Positions 12,206 to 23,485 are shown, counted from the stretch's first letter. The stretch: 64,000 nucleotides of DNA from Botryotinia globosa (GCA_014898425.1 RCSZ01000012.1:744001-808000), one strand, 5' to 3'. Made by a program: numbers and translations. The notes: generated by a model from the letters alone, not told the origin.

Positions 12206-12571
12206 CAGAAGAACTTGGTTATACCGGACTGAGATTTTCGACCAATCAAATCCGGTATATCCAAGATTCCGGTATAAAAAATGGTGGCCCAAGCTTTCTA
12301 ACCAAAATTTATATCCGATTTCTGTTCCAAACCCCGATATTTTCGGAAAAATCATGTGATTAAAGCGAATCATGCTTATTAATCAAAAAAGAAAGCTTAT
12401 TCAGCCAGATTTACTACCAAAATTTATACCGGATTCACGAAAAAAGTGTCCGGTATACCGGTATATCCAAAAAATCCGGTATTACCATATAAAAAGTGTT
12501 CAAATAAGGAAATTATTCCGGTATATCCAAGATTCCGGTATATCCCAGTCCGGTATAGCCAAGTTTTTCTG
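12206..12571. mobile_element. MITE-like element, CCGGTATA family, copy 1
   Basis: A 366-bp non-coding element with imperfect terminal inverted repeats of about 30 bp: the left end reads CAGAAGAACTTGG then TTATACCGGACTG, and the complement of the right end reads CAGAAAAACTTGG then CTATACCGGACTG. Both ends are flanked by TA (12204-12205 and 12572-12573), as expected for Tc1/mariner-type target duplication. TCCGGTATA motifs recur inside. A second copy lies at 40842-41140. No transposase is encoded, so any movement would need one supplied from elsewhere. The superfamily is inferred from the TA flanks only. Confidence 0.8.
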
Positions 12572-12979
12572 TACATGCGTGTAAGCACTTCGTGAATAGC
12601 TTCACATTTGGTACAAGTACCATACTATTTCCTTGGCTTTTTCATCATCACCTCATATGTTCCTAGCGAATGTTGGAAGCGAGATTGTAATGATACTGAT
12701 ATTTTGCGGATGTTTTCTTCCTTTGCATTTCGTAAAACGCGAGAATCTTATTGCAGGAACTGTTCCGAGTCGATTGCACGATTCAGCACACCGTTCCACC
12801 GATGCTTGGTGGTATCGAAGTCGTGATCAAGGTTTTTGCGAATTTGGGTCTTTGAGGACATTTATTCGTGTCTTGGCTGTGCAAGGCGATGACCTTCTGC
12901 GAGGAGTTCTTCTGCGGTAAAGGGCCTTCTTTTGATTCGTTAGCCTGTCGAATCTTTGGTCCGTTCAGCGCGCTCCAAC

Positions 12980-13945
12980 TCACTCTTCTCCTTCCTCCTT
13001 AACGTCATCCTTCATCTCTTCGTCTTCGTCTTCGTCTTCGTCATTATCATCCTCTTCGTTATCTTCCACATCTTCATCTTTATCATCATCATCACCATCC
13101 TCATCTGCAGTACTCTCTGTATCTTCCTCGATATCCTTCGTATCCTCTTCCGAACTACCCCCATTCTCTTCATCCGAGCTAGAATCTTCTACAAGAACAG
13201 CTTCATTTACGAGGTACTTTTTGAGATTTCTAGACTTCCACGGAGCCGCCATCGATGTCTTGCCACGAGCAACTTCGACTGACAATTTGTGGATTTGCTC
13301 AGCAATATATCCACCACTATTAATGAGTCTCCTAAAATTTAAATCCTTAAACCCAACAAACACGATCACATCCATGACAAACTTCAACATCTGTTTATTC
13401 CCCCAATACACAGACCCATTTTCCACCGCGCACCCACGAGCCCTATCAAGCTCAAAATTCGTTTGGTCCCAACATCTCTTCAACGTCGCTGCATCAAACC
13501 CCAAATACTTGATGATAATTAACGAAGGATTATTCTCCGACGACTTCGCACACAGCGCTCTCATAACATCATTCTGATATCTCGGCGCCCCGAACGCTTC
13601 TCCAAACATCCACAAATCCCACATCATCCATCCCGCAATATCGATATTTCCAGTGTACAGCCACTTTCCAAAATGATCCATGAGATCGCCTACAGTGCAG
13701 CGGAACATCTTGGTCTCGAATTTCGTCTGTGGCTCGCCAAGACAATCGTGGATGCTGATGGATTGGTTGGGGGCGTGTTTGTCGAGGGCTTTGAAGCGCG
13801 TGGAGATGGCTTTTAGGATGGTGATGGGCCACTGCGTGGTGATTGGGGTGTGGTTTTTGATGTAGCTGATTGAGACCATGTTGCCGCGGAGGAGATCGGA
13901 GAGGAACTCGGGACAGTTTTCTTCGATTAGTTTGGAGAGGACCAT
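12980..13945 (-). CDS. BTB/POZ-like protein with acidic C-terminal tail
   Basis: Intronless gene for 321 residues. The N-terminal ~230 residues are globular; the segment MFRCTVGDLMDHFGKWLYTGNI resembles the BTB/POZ helix-strand region in the many fungal BTB proteins of unknown role, and the following helical part (GEAFGAPRYQNDVMRAL) fits a BACK-like extension. From about residue 255 the chain is almost wholly Asp and Glu, with some Ser and Lys, to the end. Such tails occur on nuclear and chromatin-associated proteins, but no partner can be named. The ATG at 13945 is the first in frame and is followed by MVLSKLIEENCPEFLSDLL. BTB assignment is moderate; being a real gene is likely. Confidence 0.65.
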   Translation of the reverse strand: MVLSKLIEENCPEFLSDLLRGNMVSISYIKNHTPITTQWPITILKAISTRFKALDKHAPNQSISIHDCLGEPQTKFETKMFRCTVGDLMDHFGKWLYTGNIDIAGWMMWDLWMFGEAFGAPRYQNDVMRALCAKSSENNPSLIIIKYLGFDAATLKRCWDQTNFELDRARGCAVENGSVYWGNKQMLKFVMDVIVFVGFKDLNFRRLINSGGYIAEQIHKLSVEVARGKTSMAAPWKSRNLKKYLVNEAVLVEDSSSDEENGGSSEEDTKDIEEDTESTADEDGDDDDKDEDVEDNEEDDNDEDEDEDEEMKDDVKEEGEE

Positions 13946-16337
13946 TTTGGGGGGTGGGAGAGAGTTTGAGGATTGGAGATTGGATATAGATCGAAGGATG
14001 AGGTTACAGAAAGAAGAAGAAGGAAGAAGAAGAAGAAAAGAAACGGGAAGAGAATGATAAAAAGTTCAATTCAGGAACACCTCGCTCAATTACCCCGCTT
14101 TGGAATGTCCGTAAATGGAGATGAATTTTCAAAAATTCACTTTGCAAAACCGGGCTATTCACTGCTCGAATTGGGATTGGAGAACTGAAGTGAACAGAAA
14201 CTAATATTTTCTTATGTTGTTTATCATGTTAATTTTCTTTCTCGAGGGTAGGGAGAGATATTTGATTGTCATTTTTTGTGTTTCTGAGCTTTTGTTCATT
14301 TTAGTTTTTTAAGGAGGTGCTTTTGTTGTATGTTGTTATTCCTCGTTTTGTATGATTCATTGTGTCTGTATTGTAATTATTGAAATCTTTGAAGCTATGA
14401 TAGCATGAAGTCTATTTCTCATATGGTATTTGACCTGCTATTTATTTCCTTTGCTAGTAATCTGACTGTACATATTCACAATCCTTTCTTGTTCCTACTA
14501 GCCACAATAATTGTTCTTTAAGTTGTTGATGAATTCAACTTTGGTCTCTGAAATTCTGCGATTCGTTAGTTATACTTCTCTTCTATAAATTGGGTTTGGA
14601 GAAATAGTCAGATGTACTGATTTGTGCCATTTCATGTAGTAAACTCTTCGAAACTACTCGGTTAATCTACTTCTGGTGTTGTCTGCTCGCTTGAGATCTC
14701 TAATTCTTTCATTTCAATAAATTGAATAGAGCACTATATCTATAAATAAACACTTATAGTCTCAATATTTCAGTTTTAACAATATCAAGTATCTTTGACC
14801 AGTGTAGGTAATAGTATACTACAATGAAACTATAGCATGTATTAGCATATTGATATTACAACTAGTATATATAAAAAGGAGATTATACCACTCTCATACA
14901 TATTCATGTACCTAAAGAGTACTAGCAATATACTAAAATACTAGAATCTAATATAAAATATACATTCCTATCCAAATTAGATTAGAAAAAAGAGATTCCT
15001 ATTTCATTTCTTATTTCAAATTGAATAGAAACTCTTTATTTCTAGTCTAATTTAAATAGGAATATATATTTTATATTGGATTCCAGTATTTCAATATATT
15101 ACTAATAATATTGAATAACTAAATGATATTGAATTCAATACTAGATACATACATATTTCGAAAAAATTCGATATGCACCATTAAACTAATCCGTATACGA
15201 AATACGGGAAATACTATTGCCTACACTGTCTTTGACATAACAATCAATCATCTAAAACTATTCATATTGAACCTATGAAGTCTATTTTCTTCAAACTAAT
15301 CAACATAGCCAGTTGTTCATATACATCCATTCTATACTTCATCTTCATAACCAACATCGCATCACAGCTCAATACAGAAGTCGAAGTCGATTGGTAGGGT
15401 ATGTTGGATATCAGACACAAGTTAAACTATCCATTGCTTATGAATCAATCTGATTTACAAGAGATACATATTCTCAAAGGAAAAGCATACTTAGCGAAGT
15501 CCATCATGTGAACACACGATCTCACAATCTCAGTAAACAGAAACAAAACTTCAAGACATTACCTCTGAATTCCCAAACTCCTCAAACTCAAAGTACTTTC
15601 CTCTTTAACAACCTCATAAAGTCGAATCTTTTGATTCACAAACATAAACCCACTTTTTGAACCTCAAGAAGAAGATCTTCTCAAAATACTTGGCGTGGAT
15701 TACAATTCTTTCTCTCTATCTTCATACGTTGTATATAAAATCACCTTTTCGAGATTATGTAGGAACATATATATGTAAGTATAACGCTAGTATCTAAACT
15801 AGCAAACAGATACTAAAGTTAAAAAGCAGCGGAAGCTAGAGATATGTAATAAGATGATGCATTATAAATAGCAATTTGAATATTGAAAGTATATGATCCC
15901 GAAGCTAAGCTATGGAGAAAGCCAGGCGGGATGCTAGACGGAACCCGACGAGTTCTAAGATTCCATTGGGAAGAAAACAGTAATTGCTCATGACAGCTCA
16001 TGGATGTTGTGAAATCTAAAGTCGGTCAAATACTTGAAAGAGATAAGTTACATTGTACTTGTATTAACGTTTGTATGATCTACAATTGTTATATATCATA
16101 CATGTATGCTTTACTCTCAGAATAAATTTTGAAGCTGATATGAAGCTACGAGTAGTGAGATCTGTTAGGGGTATAAATTTGAGCTGAGGATAGTTCCTAG
16201 CACTTCTGAATCTTTCTTTCGTGCTACTCTGTAAGTCTTGACTAACAATCATAATATCTATCTCGGAATTAAATTAGGGATTGAATCATCGTTGAGTTAG
16301 ATTAGCCCCGGTAGATGGGCTTGTATCTGGACTAAAT
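13946..16337. other. Long gene-free AT-rich region with a hAT-type element
   Basis: About 2.4 kb without a recognisable gene. The first part is probably the promoter of the BTB-like gene, with a GAAGAA-rich purine stretch at 14008-14042. The middle holds the inverted-repeat element at 14800-15228. The remainder is AT-rich with only short ORFs. Confidence 0.5.
14800..15228. mobile_element. hAT-type MITE with 8-bp target duplication
   Basis: A 429-bp AT-rich element. The left end CAGTGTAGGTAATAGTAT and the complement of the right end CAGTGTAGGCAATAGTAT differ at one of 18 positions. It is flanked on both sides by TCTTTGAC (14792-14799 and 15229-15236), a perfect 8-bp duplication. An 8-bp duplication with CAG-starting ends is the hAT superfamily pattern. 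The interior is also palindromic: 14935-14996 pairs with about 15032-15091, so single strands could fold into a long hairpin. No ORF is present. Confidence 0.85.
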
Positions 16338-18057
16338 CTAAACTAAGCAAATAGTTTTCCATTCAGCATCTTGAAGAAATAAACACTCACTTGATTCCTC
16401 ATTCCTTCGGCTCATATATCCACGGCTCTGTTCTGAAATCGGATTATCATTTTCATCCAATGAAACGCCCCTCCATACGTGTGGTCCGCAAGCCTCAATA
16501 TCTCCCGTGTCAGCATCACATTGCAGAGCAAGGAGTCCCGCCCGCTCGTACTTCCCATCCGCTACAGGGTGGAGAACGACGATGTTGTAGACATCTGGTT
16601 CTTTGTAGAACTGCCCACCGCTGGGTAGTACCAGGCCCAATTTGTGCAATTCTAATTGTACTCTCTATCGAAGCACACCGGAATACCAAGAAATATATCG
16701 GGCCTTAGAAGAAATGTTGGAACAATTTTGGACAGCAGCGGCCCAACGACTTCCTCTTCAAGATGTGAATACGGCTGGTGACTACGAACTTTACGAAATC
16801 GTAGCGGCATAACGAATGAGGTGATATGTAGTTCCTTCGGGTACATTTCGCGATGGAGATTCAACTGACGTTCCTTATAGAAACTATCCAAATCAATAGT
16901 CCCGTCATGAAGAGGAATTTGTCTACGAAGGACGCGCTCTGCCGAAGTCATTCCTTCATTCTTATCTGTCGAATTGTCCAGCGGCTTGTTAGCTGCCAGA
17001 TCTACTGTAAAATTCTGGATTTGCAATCCATAATTTCCAAATGTGACCGAACCACCCCAACCTGACCAAGACCAGCTGGGCAGACTATTCCTTCGATGAG
17101 CAATGGCTTTATGGTACCATATCAGGTTGAATGATGACCATTAATTTTCGGGATAATCAAGCAGCTTCAATGGAACTCCCCAAAGGTGGGACATTGGTCT
17201 ATTGCCGCCTACTGCAACTGACTCGTAGTATCTCAGGATGCCAGCAAATGCATTCAAACTGTCACAATCGTGGGATAGATTTCGCTTGCTGTATCACTTT
17301 CTATGTGACTCAAGATCGTAAGAGTGAAGTGGATGAGCCTTAATGTGACTCCCGAGGCTTCATTGACTCGAATTCATGCTCCATGTCCTCGATCTCGTAA
17401 ATATCGCGACCCAATACCGTCTCTTTTACCCTTTCCTCGTTGCAGAGAAACATTACTTCACTATCGGTGAATATTAGTCGTCTTTGAGAGAAGTACCATT
17501 GTTGATAAGTCCACCCTCGCGTGACCCAGTTGCTGAGCATGATGTCCGCTACGACGTTGGGAGCTTCAATCAGGTGGGTCTCGCCAACCACTGCGTGGGC
17601 TTGATAGCGTGGGACACTGACTCCTGGTAACCCATCACTAGCACTGCTACCAGAGGCTGCGACTATAGTGGCACGGGCGTTGCTATAGACAAGATCCATC
17701 TGGTTAATCATAGACTGCATATGAGGAGAGTTCGGGTTCTGGTCGATGCACTATGGTCAAAGCTGCTATTAGTTCAGTTGTTCATTGTCATGCATGAATT
17801 ATATCTTGCCATAGGTAGCTGTAGTGACTTACATATCGATCAACCCATAGATACTGGTAGCCTAAGGCCTCAGTGACTACGAAGGCGTCTTGTACAACTG
17901 ATGGGAACTCGTCTGAGGTACTCTTACAAGTAGAATTGTCACCCAAAACATAAGATAGAGCGATGTATTCACAATTTAGTGGAGCCCAACAAATTCTTTT
18001 CGTGGTGACCTCAATGACACGCAGCTTCGCAACTTCTACCTTTGTAAGCCGGCACTC
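16338..18057 (-). pseudogene. HET-domain (heterokaryon incompatibility) gene, apparently broken
   Basis: HET proteins trigger cell death after fusion of unlike fungal strains. On the minus strand, 18057-17833 reads LRVIEVTTKRICWAPLNCEY then IALSYVLGD and ends at YLWVDRY. An intron (17832-17751) joins it in frame to CIDQNPNSPHMQSMINQMDL, with further HET blocks (ARATIVAASGS, SNWVTRGWTYQQW, RRLIFTDSEVMFLCN). This frame stops at 17340. The rest of the typical protein continues in another frame (YSKRNLSHDCDSLNAFAGIL to VPLKLLDYPEN), is interrupted by TAA near 17143 and resumes with WYHKAIAHRRNSLPSWSWSG. A further stretch runs down to 16338. No clear start ATG is visible, because a low-complexity CT/GA tract lies directly upstream. 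Unseen introns could remove some of the stops, so the broken state is likely but not proven. Confidence 0.7.
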
Positions 18058-18200
18058 TTCACCCTCACCTTTCTCCTCACCTTCTCTCTCCCTCCCCTCT
18101 CTCCCTCCCCTCTCTCCCTCCCCTCTCTCCCTCCCCTCTCTCCCTCCCCTCTCTCCCCCCCCTCTCTCCCTCCCCTCTCCCCTCCCCTCTCCCCTTCAAT
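18058..18200. repeat. CCCTCTCTCCCT tandem tract at HET gene 5' end
   Basis: About ten imperfect copies of a 12-14-bp pyrimidine unit abut the first HET-domain exon. On the minus strand this becomes a GGGAGAGA purine run that can be read as Arg/Gly/Glu-rich codons, which produces a spurious long ORF. It may have displaced the gene's start. Confidence 0.8.
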
Positions 18201-19126
18201 CACACACCACCCTCGAAGCCCTCCCACCACATCCCTTGAAATTCCTACATCAAAATTCCTCCATCACCTACGAAACAACGTCTCCTTCCCCTCCCTCCCC
18301 TCCTTCCTCTCCACCCCTTCCCAGCTCAGAGATCACGCCATTACCAAATCCATCAAATCCATCCTACCCATTCATTCCCTATAGAGCAAATTCAACACCG
18401 AGATAGATAAGCTTAAAAAAACAAAATTCCCGCAAGATTAAGTATCATAGAAATCCATCTTGCTCCCTCTTTCAAAAATGCCACATCCGGAACACAATAG
18501 ATCCATAGATTTTTATTCAAAAAGCCCAGTTCCCCGATTATGTATATCTTTGTTTGATTCGATTTGCTATTGTTGATATTACTCAAAGAGCTGGTATCGA
18601 TACCTACCTGCTAATCTCTTGGTTAGTAACCTTATTCACTATACACTAACACCTTCCAATCCTCAACCTAGCCCCTCTTCACCTCATATCATAACTCTCA
18701 CACAGATGACACACTATATGAATTTCATGAAATCTTTATTATTAGACTTTGAATACACGCCACATAAAACAAGTGCACAAAAATAACTCCCTCGCTGCAG
18801 TAAAAACAAAAAAAAGGGAAGCAGCCCGGATACCAAGTACGCATACATCATCTATCCTCACTGCTCACTCTTCAATTTTTCAAGCTTTTCCTACTATCCG
18901 GAATAAAAGACCCTAGACAACTAATCATGATGTATAAACCACCCGGATGTATGAAGTTCCCCGACCCATTTGATTCATCATTGAATTGCTGATAAGACTC
19001 GCTTTTGAGTATTCATATTTGTAATATCCTTCCCAGTCCAAAGATTGTTCCTTTCGTGCTTCACCTGCACTTCCAGAGATCTCTCGACTGGTGACCTAAT
19101 CTTGTATTTGGATCGGCAATTTTTGT
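18201..19126. other. Intergenic, 3' side of POM33 gene
   Basis: No gene was recognised. The part nearest 19126 is probably the 3' UTR of the minus-strand POM33-like gene. The rest is C- and T-rich unique sequence. Confidence 0.4.
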
Positions 19127-20263
19127 TTATGAAGCCTTCTTTTGAGCTTGAGCACCGGCAACATATTTTCCGACGTCGGTAGCATCGTGGAAAGTTCTAG
19201 CGCCACCCTTAACAGCTTCCCAAACTTGTCTTGCTGCTGGAGGAGTAGATTGAGCACTAATAAGAGAATCGATTCTTGTCTCTACTTGTCTGAATTGACC
19301 TTGAACAAATGCACTTTGAGCGAATCTTGAGCGAAGGAATGCAGTGTAAATAACAATCAAAATCCAGGAACCAGATTGGAATGCAATAGCGGAGAGGAAG
19401 ATACGAGCCCAGAGAATGATTTCAAGAAGAGCGACAAGTCCCATGGATGTGTCATAGTATTCCTTGACGAACTTTCCAATGGTATCGGCCATAGCGTTTG
19501 GCTTTGGAGCAGCCTTGGGGTCGGTGCCGGCGGGAGCTGGTTGGAGAGTTGGGATGAGGTTGGTACGGGTGTAAGTTGCAACGTGGAAGACGGAGTAAAC
19601 ACCGAATGGGAGCATGGCAAGAGGGTATTGCTTGGAGAAGAGCCAGACGAGTGCCATAGCTATCATTTGTTAGATTGTAATCATCAATCTGAGGAGAAAA
19701 CCACGTACCCAAGTATTGAACATTCTCATCAGCGATAAGAGAGATCAAGCCAGCTTGATTTGCTTTTCCAGCTCTGGCGCGAGCACGGAATGCCTTGTAA
19801 ACCACGATGCCGTAGGTAACAGCGGCAGAGATAAAGGCGGTACGATAAGAAAAGGTAGCCCATCTCGAGTAGTAGTTGAAGGTTATGTATGAAAGACCAT
19901 ATCTGATGATGCAGAAAAGGAGGGAGAGATGTCTATTATGAAGAGTTAGTCTACATCACAGAATCGCATGCCTTCATGTTGCGCAGATAGAATCTTGAGC
20001 TTTTCTTTATGAAGCTGTTTGGAAAACTGCGAGAAAAGACCAGATATTATCCAAGCTCCAAAGAGCTGACAGCTCTCTTTGACGCGGGGAAGAAACAATG
20101 GGAAATTCGACATACCCTGCGAACCAAGCAACTGTAACAATGTCATGGTCAGTATATATCTTTATGCATATTTTGAGACAAGCTTCCACGTACACTGTAA
20201 TGTTTGCGCGAGTTGTATGAGCCTTTGCTGAAGAGGGAGAGAGGCAGAAGGTGGGGGAGCCAT
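19127..20263 (-). CDS. POM33/PER33/TTS1 family nuclear-envelope membrane protein (TMEM33)
   Basis: TMEM33-family proteins are multi-span ER and nuclear-envelope proteins linked to nuclear pore insertion and ER shape. Minus-strand exons are 20263-20194, 20131-20116, 19932-19709 and 19659-19127, all phases joining, for 280 residues. The N-terminus MAPPPSASLPLQQRL leads into QLAQTLQFAWFAGHLSLLFC and on to the helix KAFRARARAGKANQAGLISLI. Membrane segments follow in MALVWLFSKQYPLAMLPFGV and in LVALLEIILWARIFLSAIAF, then WILIVIYTAFLRSRFAQSAF, before a soluble C-terminal tail (FVQGQFRQVETRIDSLI). The second exon is only 16 bp; it is supported because skipping it would break the FAWFAGH reading. Its promoter would lie toward 20264-21000. 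Confidence 0.88.
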
Positions 20264-21045
20264 TTTGAAGGTGTTGATGTAAGTTTTCTCCTTGTTGAAG
20301 GAATCAAGTGTATTACACCGTTATCACTGACGTTGATTGAAGGTGTTTTGCAATGTATGGATTGATGTGTGTAATGGTGATAGTGATGGTGATGGTGATG
20401 GTGATGGTGATTGTGGTTATAATTGTGATGTAAAGTTGTTGATGGTTGTGAGGAAAGATTGGTAGTTTTTAATGTCGTTTTAGTTTAGTTGTAGTTGTAA
20501 TTGTGTCAACAGGTTTCTTGGTTGATGGGAAGAAGCTACTGGAACATGGCTGAACTAGTTAAAAAATCCCTGTAGTGCGTCACTTTTGTTCATTCATTCA
20601 TTTATTATTCATTCATTCATTCAAAGAGAGATATACGAAAGATAAAGATATACGGACGAGTATCTAGGAGTACAAAGTTAAATGTGAATATAGAAATTAT
20701 AGAAATTATAGGAATGATTTACATACTTATTAGTATACAATAAATAGGCATTTATATAGTTACTTATATTTACTAATTACATTTGCTTAGAGGTAGTTCT
20801 CATGTTTCCAGTTCCTCCAGCTTTCCTTGATTCCAACTTTCTTTCCCCTTTCCTTCCTTCTCTTCCCTTCACTTAGAACACGGCTCGCGTGCCACCTACT
20901 AATAAATACTCATGACGAATCAATGTCAATTTCCATGATAACAATAACAATAACTATTTCGCATGATAAATAATCAGTTTCATTATCAAGCATTCATTGA
21001 AGTTGTATCAGAAATCTACATTCATTGATTCCTTATTGTCCATTT

Positions 21046-21086
<41 letters not shown>

Positions 21087-21257
21087 TACCTACTACTTAA
21101 AATAAGTTGGTATCTTCCCTTTCGCTCCCGAAAACTCCCAAAACCTCCCATGAAGCATCCCCAAGACTCCTATTATGCATTGATCTTTTGAAGATGTCCC
21201 CCTTTAACCGAACGCCATATTATACTTTCTTGTAATGATTCTATTTTATCATTTTCA
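20264..21257. other. Intergenic with microsatellites
   Basis: No gene was recognised between two minus-strand genes. It contains a GATGGT run (20381-20412), an ATTC-rich run near 20588-20622, and a (TA)n run at 21048-21082. Confidence 0.5.
21048..21082. repeat. (TA)n microsatellite
   Basis: About 17 uninterrupted TA dinucleotides downstream of the CTK2-like gene; likely polymorphic in length. Confidence 0.9.
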
Positions 21258-22751
21258 TCATCTTCGCATCCGTTTGTTAAAGTGTCGATATTCTCGTCCA
21301 TGTCCATGGCCATGTCCGTGTCCGTGTCCATGCCCCCCATGATGCCGCCCATGGTGTGGTTCTCTTGGAGTATGATGGGTGGGTATTGGCTCCACCGGCA
21401 CCGTCTCTTCCACTTCCACTTCATAACCCTCATATTCATCCCGAAAGTATGTATCGACTGTATCTCTCTCATTCTTGGCTTTAACCACATCCAACATATA
21501 ACGCACCGTACCATTTTGACCACGAATACCCGTGGGTGGCTTCGTACCTGAACTTACCGATTTGGGACTCAGGTTTGCCGGTGATGCAACATGACCATTA
21601 AATCGCAAGTCTGCTGGGCTGGCTGGTGTAACAGGAGTATTGGGTGCATGTCGCACGCCATTGTTTCGTGGTGCTTCGTGATGTTCGGTATGTCTTGGTA
21701 ATCTCTTCTCTTCCAACTCTTGATTGATCTTAATCCGGATACCAATAAACTTCTCGATATTGTGTAGAGGACCAACGATCGACTGCTTCTGATAATGTGT
21801 GTAAAGATCTAATAGATCTAACATCGTTTCCACAATTTCTGATCGACTAGTCCACCACTTTTTATAACTCGGGCCTCTCCAGCCCTTCTGCTTCTCACAA
21901 ATCAACGTCGCTAGTTCAACACAAGCAAAGGACATGGTGGAACAGGTTTGTTTGAGGGGGGCAAATGTTCGGTAGAGATCTAGCATGACTTGATAGGCGA
22001 CTTCTGCAACATCACGTTGAATTCCACCGTTCTTGACAAGTTTAATGAGATGTTTTTGTGGGTAACGAACACGGAAGTCGAAGCTAGATGCTTCGAGCAT
22101 AAGACGTTCAAGGCCAATGACAACCTTAGAAGGAGCCTCAAAGATCTACTTCAATTAGTAGCCATCTATAACCAGAATGTGATGAAACATACAGTATCGT
22201 CGGAGCTTAAATGCTCTGCAGCTGAATGTTTTAAGTTGTGTGCGGCGCAAATAATATCCTTAGACTTCTTGAGGGTATCTTCAATCTTGCAAGCCGTTAA
22301 AAGTGCAGCAGCGGCTGCATCTTGGTATTGATATTCAGTATCTTTGTGAACAAGCCGAAATCGATGAAAATAAGTGGCAGCAGTACAAAAAGTTCGCACT
22401 GGTCTTGTAGAGGTCAGTAATTTGTGTCGGCGCAAGTGAGAGTAATACTGACAACTGTAAAGCAACTCTAACGTCATTGATCCAAGTCACCCCCTGTAAC
22501 CTAAACTGATCTTCACGCGTAGGATTTGCCCCAATGGTCATGAGTTTGGTGTTGACGTGTTGCTGGAACATATACGGTTTGGCGACTTGAATGAACGATG
22601 GGTGAGGACCTGTAGGGTTGACCTGGGTATGCTCTGGACCGGGCGCCATTGGTGCGGGTGCCATTGCAAGAGAATTGGGTATTGATGAAGTAATATATGG
22701 AACAATAGTTGAGGATTTCTGCGAAGAATTCGACCAAGGGGCCCCTCGCAT
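21258..22751 (-). CDS. CTK2: CTD kinase subunit beta, cyclin CTK2
   Basis: CTK2 is the cyclin of the CTDK-I kinase that phosphorylates the RNA polymerase II C-terminal domain. Minus-strand exons are 22751-22453, 22403-22193 and 22145-21258, giving 465 residues. The first cyclin fold reads WINDVRVALQLPVRTFCTAA and then YFHRFRLVHKD, with AAAAALLTACKIEDTLKKSK. The second starts at LERLMLEASSFDFRVRYPQ, close to the LRILESCSFDYRV of yeast Ctk2. The C-terminal ~100 residues are low complexity and end in a GHGHGH run (near 21300-21345) followed by a basic RMRR tail. The first ATG is used as the start; a Met about 29 residues in (MAPAPMAPG) is an alternative. Another transcriptional cyclin such as Pch1 is the main alternative but fits the EASSFDFRV region less well. 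Confidence 0.8.
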
Positions 22752-23485
22752 CTACGTTCGATTTCCCGTCAGTCTCTGGTACAGACTTGTCTCAAAGTTT
22801 GTGCAAGAAATGACAAACGGTTGCAGTTATAGCTTTCCAGCTCTCCAAGTTTGACTGCGTAAAACTCGGGCGAACTCAAACTCGCGATAATCTGAACCTT
22901 TCGCACTGCAAGTAGTAACGCGCTTCAATCAATGCTTTCGTAGTCGAACTTCTATATTCAGCTGAGGTCTCTGTCGCAAATCGATTTTGATGGTAAATTT
23001 TCTTTCGGCGCAGTTCTCGTTGATCGTCACTAAGATGCGGTTCCTTCAATGATCCAAGATTCCCAGCTCGTTCTTTGGTTTCATCGGAGGAAATATACGA
23101 TGCGGGACTTTGATGCAAAATAATTCAATCAACTTGCGTACTGATTGAAGTGATAAATATAAGACGGATTTACTATCTTCCTCTGTACGGCAGAATATCG
23201 GTAAAAATGTTTCTCAAGATCTCTACTATAAAGCGGCTTTGTGGGGATGGCCCATCAAGGTCTCAAGTACCCGACGTACTAAGCCCCCAACTTCAGCTGG
23301 AACATCAACAAGGTCATCTTCCTCAGCTAAACAAGCAGATTCTACCTGCGATATATATCATTCCATCACTTTAGTACACAATATCCAAATAGTTTACAGC
23401 TTCAGGTAAATTGTTACACGAGTTAGTATCAAAACCATTATCTTCAGAGCTCCAACCTTTATACTTGCCACCAAAGCTCTTCAAC
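22752..23485. promoter_or_regulatory. Divergent promoter region, CTK2 / PPT1
   Basis: These 734 bp separate two divergently transcribed genes and must hold both promoters. I see no convincing named site or ORF with protein-like composition. Confidence 0.5.

Larger units (their letters stand above)
11462..12979. other. Intergenic region with repeats and a TIR element
   Basis: No gene was recognised. It holds the bli-3 promoter, a CATGACAT-type short tandem (11762-11792), two direct copies of a ~21-bp unit (11994-12034), and the TA-flanked inverted-repeat element at 12206-12571 listed separately. Small ORFs at 12608-12920 look incidental. Confidence 0.5.

Noticed and set aside
18036..18230. 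Minus-strand ORF rich in Arg, Gly and Glu
   Set aside because: It is a translation of the pyrimidine tandem tract and is out of frame with the HET domain.
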